In this document: positions 8,198-15,396 of the stretch, in pieces | Numbering within the stretch: position 1 is the stretch's first letter | How the letters are laid out: each line of letters begins with the position of its first letter | From: an uncultured Bacillota bacterium | Lineage (GTDB): Bacteria > Bacillota > Clostridia > Oscillospirales > Oscillospiraceae | DNA length: 38,288 nucleotides | Assembly (NCBI GenBank): GCA_947172355.1 | Contig: CAMWBA010000009.1 | Coordinates: 1-38,288, forward strand | Direction: 5' to 3' | Notes under the pieces: generated by a model | What the model saw: only the letters and a program-made list of their open reading frames with translations | Told to the model about the DNA's origin: nothing | The model's database searches: none | Position numbers and translations under genes: made by a program

Positions 8198-9706
8198 TCA
8201 GCCCTCGTTGGAGCCAAACTGGGTGGCGTAGGTCATGATCTCCTGTTCACTGGTGCTCCGGGGGTCCACCTCGCCGGTGATGCGTCCATTGCACATGACC
8301 AGGATGCGGTCAGAGATGCCCATGACCTCGGGCAGCTCGCTGGACACGATGATGACCACCACGCCGTCCTTCTTCAGCTGGTTGATGATCTGATAGATCT
8401 CCACCTTGGCGGCCACGTCGATGCCCCTGGTGGGCTCGTCGAAAATGACCACCCGGGAGTTCCGGGCCAGCCACTTGGCCACCACGATTTTCTGCTGGTT
8501 GCCGCCGGACAGGCTGCCGGCCATCACCTCAGCGTTGGCCATTTTGATGGTCAGGGAGGACTTGCCCTTCTCGATCATCTCATTTTCCCGGCCGCGAATC
8601 ACGTTGCCGATGGCGCCGCAGATCAGGTCCAGGTTGGGCAGGGCGATATTGTCCCGGATGGTCAGCTTGGTGCACAGGCCGTCCTTTTTCCGGTCCTCAG
8701 GGGCCAGCACGATGCCCTGTTTGATGGCGTCGGCGGGGGAGTGGATGGTCAGCGCCTTGCCGTCCAGGATCACCTCGCCGCTGTCCTTGGGGTCGGCGCC
8801 GAAGATGGCCCGCATGGCCTCAGTGCGGCCCGCGCCCACCAGGCCGGAGAAGCCCAGCACCTCGCCCTCGTAGGCTTCAAAGCTGATGCCCTTCACCGCC
8901 CGGCCGGCGTGAAGGTTCTTCACCTCCAGCACCTTTTTGCCCCGCTTTACCGTGTCCCGCGGGAACTGGTCGGTGATCTCCCGGCCCACCATGTTGGCAA
9001 TGATTTCCTCCATGGTAAAGTCGGTGAACTTGCCCTCGGTAATGTAATGGCCGTCCCGCATGATGGTCACACTGTCCACAATGTGGTGCAGCTCCTGGAG
9101 GCGGTGGCTGATGTACACGATGGCGCAGCCCTGGCTGCGCAGCTCCTTGACGATGCGGAACATCTCTTCAATCTCCGCGTTGGACAGCGCAGAGGAGGGC
9201 TCATCCATGACCAGCACCTTGGCGTTGATGAGCAGGGCTTTGGCGATCTCCACCATCTGCTGCCGGCCTACCGGCAGTTCACCCACGATGGTGTTGGGGT
9301 CCAGGTCGTGGATCCCCAGCTTGGCCAGCTGCTCCACCGCCTGTCGGTTCATCTCGGCGGTGTCCAGCCGGCCGCCTTTGACGATCTCCCGGCCGAGGAA
9401 CATGTTGTTGGCCACGGTCAGATGCTGGCACATGTTCAGCTCCTGGTGGATGATGGCAACGCCCAGCTCCTGCGCCTGCTTGGTGTTCAGGTCGCCCTCC
9501 ACTTTATGGCCGAAGATAGTGATATCCCCGAAATCCCGGGTGTATACGCCGGAGAGGATCTTCATCAGGGTGGACTTGCCGGCGCCGTTCTCTCCCAACA
9601 GCGCCATAACTTCACCAGTCCGCAGGTGGAGCTGTACGTCATCCAGGGCCTTGACGCCGGGGAAGGTCTTGGTGACGTGCTCCATGGAAACAGCGTACTC
9701 GCTCAT
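8198..9706 (-). CDS. Sugar ABC transporter ATP-binding protein (RbsA type, two ATPase domains)
   Basis: A 502-residue tandem ATPase that energises the CUT2 importer. Domain 1 has Walker A GENGAGKST (near residue 38), a Q-loop region IIHQELNMC, signature-like LPVGRQQM and Walker B VLVMDEPSSAL. Domain 2 has the degenerate Walker A GLVGAGRTE usual for this class, a full signature LSGGNQQK and Walker B VVIFDEPTRGIDV. Such asymmetry (one consensus, one degenerate site) is normal for RbsA-type proteins. ATG 9706 follows GAGGAG. The gene is separated from the isomerase upstream by 95 bp carrying two inverted repeats, the longest gap in the operon, so an internal promoter or RNA-processing site for the transport genes is possible. 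Confidence 0.92.
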   Translation of the reverse strand: MSEYAVSMEHVTKTFPGVKALDDVQLHLRTGEVMALLGENGAGKSTLMKILSGVYTRDFGDITIFGHKVEGDLNTKQAQELGVAIIHQELNMCQHLTVANNMFLGREIVKGGRLDTAEMNRQAVEQLAKLGIHDLDPNTIVGELPVGRQQMVEIAKALLINAKVLVMDEPSSALSNAEIEEMFRIVKELRSQGCAIVYISHRLQELHHIVDSVTIMRDGHYITEGKFTDFTMEEIIANMVGREITDQFPRDTVKRGKKVLEVKNLHAGRAVKGISFEAYEGEVLGFSGLVGAGRTEAMRAIFGADPKDSGEVILDGKALTIHSPADAIKQGIVLAPEDRKKDGLCTKLTIRDNIALPNLDLICGAIGNVIRGRENEMIEKGKSSLTIKMANAEVMAGSLSGGNQQKIVVAKWLARNSRVVIFDEPTRGIDVAAKVEIYQIINQLKKDGVVVIIVSSELPEVMGISDRILVMCNGRITGEVDPRSTSEQEIMTYATQFGSNEG

Positions 9707-9743
9707 TGCTCGGCTCCTCTCTTACTAGAATGGTTCTCATTCT

Positions 9744-9786
9744 CGCTCCGCGTCTTTGCGGAGCGGTAACATGCCCCGGGGCATGT
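9744..9786. other. Hairpin plus 18-bp perfect palindrome in intercistronic gap
   Basis: CGCTCCGC (9744-9751) pairs with 9758-9765. Immediately after, ACATGCCCCGGGGCATGT (9769-9786) is a perfect 18-bp palindrome. Both lie between the isomerase and ATPase genes. Possible roles are differential mRNA stability, a processing site or a protein-binding site. Confidence 0.45.
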
Positions 9787-9801
9787 CGGCTCACAGGTCT
9801 C

Positions 9802-10479
9802 TCAGTCCTTTGCGGGAGGATATTCGTTGCACAGCAGGCGGTAGGGCGGTTCATCCTCCTCGATGGTGGGGAAACGGGAGGGCATATCCAAGAAGCGGTT
9901 ATCGGTGTTGTCGTCGTTGCACATGGACACCTCACCAATGAGGGTAGGTGCACCGATGACGCTGAACTCGTGGTAGTAGTAGGGATACAGGGAGAGGGAC
10001 TCGCCGGGGTTGAGAATGATCTCGCTGCCAGCAGGGACGGTATAGCGCCGGCCGTCCTGACAGATTTCCACATCGGTGTCAGCCAGGCCCTCGTCCTTGG
10101 TGGCGTTCCACAGGCGGAACTTCAGCTGGCCGCCGCCCCGGTTGATGATATCCTCCATCTTGTTCCAGTGGAAGTGGTTGGGGGAGACCTGTCCAGGCCG
10201 GAGATACATGATCTTCTCGGCATAGGTCTTGGTGTACTTGGAGTTGTGGACGTTGCCATTGCGGATGGTGATGAGGGCCAGGCCGATTTTTCCATAGTCA
10301 CCCAGGCCGTAGTCAGTGATGTCCCAGCCCAGTGCGTTGTCCCGGATTTCGTCGTACTCGTGGCCCTTCTCGGCCCACTCCTCTGGGGTGAAGCCCAGGA
10401 AGGGAGGCAGGGCAAATTTATACTCCTTCAGCATGGCTTCAAATTCCTTGATGATGGCGTTGATCTCAGAGCGCTTCAT
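9802..10479 (-). CDS. D-lyxose isomerase family protein (cupin-type sugar isomerase)
   Basis: A 225-residue cupin enzyme of the D-lyxose ketol-isomerase family, which converts D-lyxose to D-xylulose and often D-mannose to D-fructose using a divalent metal. Seen: the metal-binding cluster NHFHWNKMEDI with H102, H104 and E109, a later H170 in YPYYYHEF as the probable fourth ligand, and the family-like phrases RDNALGWDITDYG and YAEKIMYLRPGQ. Length agrees with the long form of the family rather than the short sigma-B form known from Bacillus. ATG 10479 follows AAAGGACG. It sits mid-operon between a DUF4432 gene and the importer, which places it as the aldose-to-ketose step before phosphorylation by the PfkB kinase. 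The true substrate may be another sugar with lyxose/mannose configuration. Confidence 0.88.
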   Translation of the reverse strand: MKRSEINAIIKEFEAMLKEYKFALPPFLGFTPEEWAEKGHEYDEIRDNALGWDITDYGLGDYGKIGLALITIRNGNVHNSKYTKTYAEKIMYLRPGQVSPNHFHWNKMEDIINRGGGQLKFRLWNATKDEGLADTDVEICQDGRRYTVPAGSEIILNPGESLSLYPYYYHEFSVIGAPTLIGEVSMCNDDNTDNRFLDMPSRFPTIEEDEPPYRLLCNEYPPAKD

Positions 10480-10523
10480 AAATCATCGTCCTTTCTATTC
10501 TCTCTCCCGCGTCGGGAGTAAGG

Positions 10524-11576
10524 TTAACAGGTTTGAATGGCTGCGATTTCCTCCCGGGCGGCCGCCAGCTCCGCCGCCCCCTCCAACACGGTAAACGTGA
10601 GGACATTTTTCTCCTTGGCGAAGGGAGCGATGGTGTGGAGGGTGCCCTCCTTCTCATGGAAGAGCCGTCCATAGACGCTGGAGTTGGCAGGCTCCAGTCC
10701 CAGCACATAGTCCCCGGAGGCGATGGACTTCCACTCCATAAAATAGGGCAGGTTTTCCCGGGTAAACCCGATCTTCAGTCCAAGCCCCAACTTCTCGTTG
10801 ATCACGCACACCACGCCTCTTCCGTCTTTCGTGTAAGCCAGGTCGTGGATAAAAACGTATTCCGGTTCGTTGTCCTTGGGAAACTCCATCACGTTCCACT
10901 TGTCCTCGTGGCCGGCGGCCTCCGGGTCCCTAGGTTTGACCGACCGGGTGGGGGCCAGCAGCTCGGTCCCCTCGTCCAGCAGGGGGTAGCCGATGTTGAT
11001 ATGGTACAGCAGCATCAGTGGCTCATCCCGGAAGCCCTGATTCTCAATCTCGTCGATGATGGCGACGGTTTTGAAGCTGTACACCGTCTCAATGCTCCGG
11101 CGCAGGACCAGGTTTTCTCCGAACAGCTCCCCCTCCCGCATCTCGCCGGAGGTGCGCAGAACATAATTCCCCGCCTCCCAGACTCCGTCGCCGCGGAGAT
11201 GCTCCGCCGGTGTGGTGCGGATCCGGCCATGCATGGGGTAGTCCGTCCCATCCACGGTGCAAGGCGCACAGATATTCTCCAGGCCGGCGGTGAAGAACAG
11301 TCCGCCCATGATGCTGCGCAGGGCCTCCTGTCCGTGGGTATCGTAGTGGTTCCGCCCTTGGAGGCCGGGCTTGGACAGGAAGCTGAAGTTGACCCCCTTG
11401 TAAGAGAACTCCCCCACATCCAAGCACTTATCGGCCAATACTTTATATTGCAGCGGACCGTTTTTCACCTCGTACGCCTTTAATCCGGAGGTGCGGCCCT
11501 CCCCGTAGGTTATCGGGCGGACATAGGCCAGCTGCTGCATACTGCCTACCCGCCGCAGTAAATTCTGTCTGTCCAT
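10524..11576 (-). CDS. DUF4432 family protein (aldose 1-epimerase-like beta-sandwich)
   Basis: A 350-residue protein of the DUF4432 group, related in fold to galactose mutarotases. Recognisable stretches are LQYKVLADKCLDVGEFSYKG near the N-terminus, GLFFTAGLENICAPC near residue 100, YPMHGRI with a conserved His, and FMEWKSIASGDYVLGLEPAN near the C-terminus, where mutarotase-like proteins bind sugar. ATG 11576 is preferred over an upstream in-frame start because GGAGTG lies just before it and it begins 5 bp after the SIS gene stop. Its place among sugar genes suggests anomer interconversion or handling of the imported sugar before the isomerase; this is inference, since members of this family are mostly uncharacterised. 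It is 44 bp upstream of the isomerase gene. Confidence 0.78.
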   Translation of the reverse strand: MDRQNLLRRVGSMQQLAYVRPITYGEGRTSGLKAYEVKNGPLQYKVLADKCLDVGEFSYKGVNFSFLSKPGLQGRNHYDTHGQEALRSIMGGLFFTAGLENICAPCTVDGTDYPMHGRIRTTPAEHLRGDGVWEAGNYVLRTSGEMREGELFGENLVLRRSIETVYSFKTVAIIDEIENQGFRDEPLMLLYHINIGYPLLDEGTELLAPTRSVKPRDPEAAGHEDKWNVMEFPKDNEPEYVFIHDLAYTKDGRGVVCVINEKLGLGLKIGFTRENLPYFMEWKSIASGDYVLGLEPANSSVYGRLFHEKEGTLHTIAPFAKEKNVLTFTVLEGAAELAAAREEIAAIQTC

Positions 11577-11581
11577 TGCGC

Positions 11582-12157
11582 TCACTCCAGGTTGGCGTGA
11601 TACTGCCACAGGGCTTTCATATCCAGCTGCCGCTGTTCCACAATGATTTTGGCCAAAATGTCCCCCAGCAGCAGCACCGACTGCTCAAACAGAGAGGTCA
11701 TAATCTGGCAGGAGTCAATCTCGTCCTCCAGATAGAACTTGGTGCGCACCGGGATGCGGACCATGAAGTCCGCGATATCCTTCATCTCGCTGTTGGGGTT
11801 GGAACCGATGTGGACAATTTTGCAGTCTACGGCGGCCCGGGCCTTTTTGGCGATGCCCAGAGGGAACAGGGAGGCCCCGGAGCCCGATCCCACAATCAGC
11901 AGGTCGTTCCTGGTGATGGCCGGCTCAGTAATCTCCCCCACATAGTGGGCCCGGATGCCCAGATGGGCCAGCCGCTTACACACGCTCTGGAGGCTGAGAA
12001 GCACCCGGCCCACCCCCACAAAGAAGACCTGGTCGGCTTCCAGGATGGCCTGGGCCAGCCGCTCCACGCTGTCCGAGTCGATGCTGTCCAAGGTGCGCTT
12101 CAGCTCATCCAGCACACCGGCACAGGCATCCTGGTACTGCTTAGAAAAGCCATTCAT
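11582..12157 (-). CDS. SIS-domain sugar phosphate isomerase (6-phospho-3-hexuloisomerase-like)
   Basis: A 191-residue single SIS-domain protein. The sugar-phosphate-binding strand-loop appears as VFFVGVGRVLLSLQSVCKRL (residues about 44-63) and the second half as LLIVGSGSGASLFPLGIAKKA, with the Gly/Ser loop that holds the phosphate. Length and motif order match HxlB/6-phospho-3-hexuloisomerase proteins, which move the ketone between C3 and C2 of a hexulose 6-phosphate to give fructose 6-phosphate. Its start overlaps the epimerase stop (ATGA at 12154-12157) and its stop lies 5 bp before the DUF4432 start, so it is translationally coupled on both sides. No 3-hexulose-6-phosphate synthase is present in the operon, so a formaldehyde-fixing role is unlikely and a sugar-catabolic role is favoured. 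Confidence 0.78.
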   Translation of the reverse strand: MNGFSKQYQDACAGVLDELKRTLDSIDSDSVERLAQAILEADQVFFVGVGRVLLSLQSVCKRLAHLGIRAHYVGEITEPAITRNDLLIVGSGSGASLFPLGIAKKARAAVDCKIVHIGSNPNSEMKDIADFMVRIPVRTKFYLEDEIDSCQIMTSLFEQSVLLLGDILAKIIVEQRQLDMKALWQYHANLE

Positions 12158-12867
12158 GTTCCGTCCCCTCCCAATATCTCCCGGCGCAGGGCGTTGAGCG
12201 TTTCAAGGTCCGCCGCCAGGGTCTCCTTCTTCACACAGGTGCTGCCCACCACATACAGGTCCACCTCTTTGCCGAAGGTGCGGATATTTTCCTTGGAGGT
12301 TCGCCCGTCAATCTCAATCTTGGTGGGCAGGCCCCGGCGGTCAATCATCTCCCGCAGCTGGCGCACCTTCCGCTCCCCGTAGGGCACTTGGCTCTCCCCC
12401 TTGGCGGAGGCGTAGCCGGGGTTAATCAGCATCAGAAGCACGGTGTCGCACTTTTCCAGCACATACTCCAGCGTGGACAGAGGGGTAGCCGGCTTGAGGG
12501 CCACTCCGGCCTTGACCCCGGCGGCGTGGATGCGGTTGAGCATTCCGTCTATATGGGGCTGCGTCTCTGCATGGAACACAATCTGGTCCACCCCTATATC
12601 CAACAGTTCATCCACAAAATAGTCCTGTTCCGTCACCATCAGATGGCAGTCAAAAAACAGCTCGGTGCGTCCACGCAGCTGACGAACGGTGTCCAAACCC
12701 AGTGGCATACTGGGACTAAAATGGCCGTCCAGAATATCCACATGGAGCATCTCGACGCCGCACCCCTCCAGCACCCGGACCGACTGCTCCACATTGCACA
12801 GGTCACAACAGGAGATCAGGGAGGGTGCATAGACCAGAGGCTGCTTCCAAATGGTCTCTTTGCTCAT
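12154..12867 (-). CDS. Ribulose-phosphate 3-epimerase family protein, divergent
   Basis: A 237-residue TIM-barrel epimerase of the Rpe/AlsE family, which inverts C3 of a ketose phosphate. Seen: APSLISCC at strand 1, HVDILDGHFSPSMPLG (metal-binding His and catalytic Asp), FFDCHLMV (second metal His), IVFHAE, LLMLINPGYA at the mobile phosphate loop and EIDGRTSKENI with the second catalytic Asp, then VVGSTC. The usual NPGFGGQ and DGGI are altered to NPGYASA and DGRTS, so the phosphate- and substrate-contacting loops differ from housekeeping Rpe. A hexulose-6-phosphate substrate (allulose-6-phosphate-like) is plausible. ATG 12867 follows GAGGAGG. It lies 12 bp after the kinase and overlaps the SIS gene by 4 bp. 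Confidence 0.85.
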   Translation of the reverse strand: MSKETIWKQPLVYAPSLISCCDLCNVEQSVRVLEGCGVEMLHVDILDGHFSPSMPLGLDTVRQLRGRTELFFDCHLMVTEQDYFVDELLDIGVDQIVFHAETQPHIDGMLNRIHAAGVKAGVALKPATPLSTLEYVLEKCDTVLLMLINPGYASAKGESQVPYGERKVRQLREMIDRRGLPTKIEIDGRTSKENIRTFGKEVDLYVVGSTCVKKETLAADLETLNALRREILGGDGT

Positions 12868-12879
12868 ACTTCCTCCTCC

Positions 12880-13818
12880 TCACTTCGCCAGAAAGGCTTC
12901 GATCTCCGCCCGGGTAGGCAGAGCGGGGATGGCACCCTTCTTCTGGACGGTCAGAGCGCCGGCGGCGTTGCCGTACTCCATCGCCCGGCGGACAATCTCC
13001 GCAGTAAGCTGCTCCGCCTTATCCACCCCTTGGATACGCAGGCTGGACAGGAACGCGCCCCAGAAGGCGTCTCCCGCGCCGTTGGTGTCTACACAGGCCA
13101 CTTTGTGGCTGGCTACGTCCCAGCTCTCTCCGGCGAAGAAGCACCGGGCGCCGGCCCCGCCCAAGGTCTCCACAATTACTGTGATGCCAAACGCCTCCAT
13201 CAGACCGGGCAGGGCGCTCTCGCCGCCTACCATGTCCACTTCTTCGTCTGACACTTTCAGCAGGTCCACATCGGGCAGAATCTCCCGCACCTTAGCGGCG
13301 CAGGCGTCCTGGTCATCCTTCCACATCACATTGCGGTAGTTCACATCAAAGCTGACCAGCCTGCCCAATTCATGGCCTAGGCGCAGGGCCTTGGCGGTGG
13401 CCTCCGCCGCCGGGGAGGCGGACAGGGAACAGGACCCAGCGTGGATGATGGCGCTGGCCCGGATGTCCTCCTCTTTCACCGCCGACTCCTCCAGGAACAT
13501 ATCCGCCCCCGGCTTCCGGGCGAAGGTGAAGCTGCGGTTGCCGTCTGGGGCCAGGGTGACAAAGGCAAGGGTGGTGATGGCCTTCTCACACAGCTTTGGA
13601 TTGAGCACCTTCACGCCGTTCTCCTCTAAGGTCTGAATCAAAAAACGCCCAAAGTCGTCGTCCCCCACGCTGCTGCACACCCCAACCTCCAGACCGCTGC
13701 GGGCCGCGGTGATGGCGGCGTTGGCAGGGGCACCGCCGGGATTTCGGATGTAGCTGGCCGGTTCGCTGCCAGGAGTGAAGTCGATGACAAGCTCTCCCAA
13801 ACTGTAAAGGTCCATCAT
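12880..13818 (-). CDS. PfkB-family carbohydrate kinase (fructokinase-like)
   Basis: A 312-residue ribokinase/PfkB-fold sugar kinase, first gene of the sugar operon. Features in order: GELVIDFTP at strand 1, the substrate-binding NPGGAPANAAI (residues 27-37), VSFDVNYRNVMW in the middle, and the C-terminal anion-hole signature DTNGAGDAFWGAF, whose Asp is the catalytic base. It is closest in general style to fructokinases and related ketose kinases. It would phosphorylate the ketose produced by the lyxose-type isomerase. GGAGG sits 9 bp upstream of ATG 13818. The 360 bp upstream carry a likely promoter and direct repeats, so transcription of all eight genes probably starts here. Confidence 0.9.
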   Translation of the reverse strand: MMDLYSLGELVIDFTPGSEPASYIRNPGGAPANAAITAARSGLEVGVCSSVGDDDFGRFLIQTLEENGVKVLNPKLCEKAITTLAFVTLAPDGNRSFTFARKPGADMFLEESAVKEEDIRASAIIHAGSCSLSASPAAEATAKALRLGHELGRLVSFDVNYRNVMWKDDQDACAAKVREILPDVDLLKVSDEEVDMVGGESALPGLMEAFGITVIVETLGGAGARCFFAGESWDVASHKVACVDTNGAGDAFWGAFLSSLRIQGVDKAEQLTAEIVRRAMEYGNAAGALTVQKKGAIPALPTRAEIEAFLAK

Positions 13819-13861
13819 GTTCTCCGTCCTCCAAATTTGTAAAGTCGGCTTACCTGATACC

Positions 13862-13880
13862 GTAACATTTCTGTAACATT
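13862..13880. repeat. Direct repeat GTAACATT x2, candidate operator
   Basis: GTAACATT occurs at 13862-13869 and 13873-13880, spaced by 11 bp or one helical turn. The repeats lie at or just downstream of the predicted transcription start of the sugar operon, a position where a bound repressor (for example the neighbouring ROK protein) would block transcription. Assignment to a regulator is inference. Confidence 0.4.
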
Positions 13881-13909
13881 ATGCTATCACGGACCGAATT
13901 CCTTGTCAA
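13881..13909 (-). promoter_or_regulatory. Predicted sigma-A promoter of the sugar operon
   Basis: On the minus strand TTGACA (13904-13909) is a perfect -35 element, followed after 17 bp by TAGCAT (13881-13886) as -10. The alternative CATAAT overlaps it with a 20-bp spacer. The leader to the kinase start is about 55 bases. The weak -10 suggests activator dependence. Confidence 0.55.
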
Positions 13910-13931
13910 CGAAATATTTTGTATATTTTTT

Positions 13932-13967
13932 GCGGTTTCAATGAATTTATGTGAATTTTTGGCGGTT
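13932..13967. repeat. Direct repeats of GCGGTT upstream of the sugar promoter
   Basis: TTTTTGCGGTTT and TTTTTGGCGGTTAA repeat the core GCGGTT at 13932-13937 and 13962-13967, 30 bp or about three turns apart, within an AT-rich stretch. They lie about 58 and 88 bp upstream of the predicted start, where AraC-type activators bind as direct repeats. One copy also resembles half of a catabolite-response element. The rest of 13968-14117 is AT-rich with nothing else recognised. Confidence 0.35.
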
Positions 13968-14117
13968 AAAATTATTTATTTTTTCGTTTTCCCTCTCCAA
14001 AAACATCAGTTTGCTCCCCAAAAAAGTTCAAATTTAGAATTCGGCTTTGACTCACTGTGCATTTTCCCGTTTTTTACTTTGGCTTTACAAAATACCACCC
14101 CAACGCCAGAACTCCAG

Positions 14118-14154
14118 AAAAAAACCGGCCGGTCCCAAGAGGAACCGCCGGTTT
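14118..14154 (-). terminator. Rho-independent terminator of the AraC-ROK unit
   Basis: On the minus strand AAACCGGC pairs with GCCGGTTT, with an inner extension containing one mismatch, and the stem is followed by seven T (A run at 14118-14124). It lies 25 bp after the ROK stop and separates the regulator unit from the sugar operon promoter. Confidence 0.8.
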
Positions 14155-14178
14155 GCATGGAGTTTCACTGTGGCGCAT

Positions 14179-15345
14179 TTACGTATCAAATAACAGTTTT
14201 CCCGCAAAAACGGGGGAAATCGCGTTGCAGGCCGCCCCCATCAGGGCGGCATCCCGGAGAAAGTACGATCGCTTTACCAATATCCGCTCATCCCAGTCCA
14301 CAAACCGGCGGCGGTTTACCTCGTCCTCCAGCATAGACAGGTACCGGTCCGGCCAAAAGGTACTGTCGTTGCCCAGCAAAATCAGTTCGCTGTTCAAAAT
14401 ATTGACAATACTGATAATAGCGTTGGCCAGCCGCATCACCGCGTCGGTGAGAATATCATCAATCCGTTTGTCTGTCTGGGCCAGGGAACAAAATCCTTCG
14501 TAAGTGTAGTATTTCCCGGTATAATACCGCATTTTTTTCAGCAGCTCCGGGGTTCTTAGATAGGCCTCCACACAGCCCCGGTTCCCACAGCCGCAGGAGC
14601 GGCCCTTGATGTCGATGCTCACATGGCCCAGCTCTGGCGGCAGCCCGCGGCGGTTGCAGTAGAGCTGTCCATCGCTGAGGATGCCGCAACCCACCCCTTG
14701 ACTGACGCCTACATAGAGCACATCGTTGTACCCCCGGCCGCTTCCATACAGGCTTTCCGCCAGAATGGCGCTCTGGTTGTCGTGATCAAAGAACACCGGC
14801 AGGTGGTAGCGCTCCTCCACAATACGCACAATCTCCACATCGTGGATACCGTAAAAATAGAAGGGCTTCAAAATTTTTCCCGCCCGGGCACTGATGGGCC
14901 CGATGGAGGCCACCCCAATTGCCACCACATCCACCCGCTCAAACAAAATAGTGTCCAGCAGCTGATAGATCAGATTGATAAACTGGACCCTGGTCATATT
15001 TTCCATGGTGACCGTCTCCCGCCGCAGGACCTGCAAATCCAAACTGCACAGCACCGCCTCACACCGGTCCCGGTCGATGAGCAGCCCCACCACCTTGGGC
15101 GCCTTGGGCGACAGCCCCAACCGCACCGGTGTGCGGCCCAGCTCCTCCACCCGGGCGGACTCGGTTTCCACCAATAGGTCCTGATGAATCAGCTCGGTGA
15201 CGATGTTGGAAATCGCCATCTTGCTCAGACCGGTGCTCCTGGCCAGGTCCGCCCGGGTACTGCACCGGCCGGTGGAAATCATCTTCATCACCAGCCCGCG
15301 ATTGACCTTTTTGTAGTCGCTTCGGTTCTTCCCCGCCTTCTCCAT
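14179..15345 (-). CDS. ROK-family transcriptional regulator (NagC/XylR type)
   Basis: A 388-residue repressor-type ROK protein. The N-terminus has a MarR-like helix-turn-helix (STRADLARSTGLSKMAISNIVTELI, here given as STRADLARSTGLS and SNIVTELI, residues about 28-52). The sugar-binding ROK domain follows, with VFFDHDNQSAILAE, the GLPPELGHVSI box and the zinc motif CGCGNRGCVEAY. The kinase phosphate-1 motif DxGGT is absent (IDRDRCEA instead), so it is a regulator and not a kinase. ATG 15345 follows GGGAGA; an in-frame start 13 codons upstream lacks such a site. It lies just upstream of the sugar operon on the same strand, so it is the prime candidate for its sugar-responsive repressor. It is probably co-transcribed with the AraC gene 51 bp before it. 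Confidence 0.9.
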   Translation of the reverse strand: MEKAGKNRSDYKKVNRGLVMKMISTGRCSTRADLARSTGLSKMAISNIVTELIHQDLLVETESARVEELGRTPVRLGLSPKAPKVVGLLIDRDRCEAVLCSLDLQVLRRETVTMENMTRVQFINLIYQLLDTILFERVDVVAIGVASIGPISARAGKILKPFYFYGIHDVEIVRIVEERYHLPVFFDHDNQSAILAESLYGSGRGYNDVLYVGVSQGVGCGILSDGQLYCNRRGLPPELGHVSIDIKGRSCGCGNRGCVEAYLRTPELLKKMRYYTGKYYTYEGFCSLAQTDKRIDDILTDAVMRLANAIISIVNILNSELILLGNDSTFWPDRYLSMLEDEVNRRRFVDWDERILVKRSYFLRDAALMGAACNAISPVFAGKLLFDT

Positions 15346-15396
15346 GGGTTTCTCCCTTTCTCTCCAACGTTGCCTGCCGGCCACCGCTTCCTTGTT

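Noticed and set aside
6684-8231. Open frame of 515 codons opposite the sugar binding protein and permease
   Set aside because: It crosses two real genes on the other strand and is His/Asp-rich with no recognisable domain.
11582-12867. SIS and Rpe-like pair as a ribulose monophosphate formaldehyde pathway
   Set aside because: The synthase partner would contain a 3-hexulose-6-phosphate synthase motif set; instead the neighbour has epimerase motifs and the operon holds sugar import and isomerase genes.
14179-15345. ROK protein as the sugar kinase of the operon
   Set aside because: It lacks the DxGGT phosphate motif and has an N-terminal helix-turn-helix, so it is a regulator; the PfkB protein supplies the kinase.
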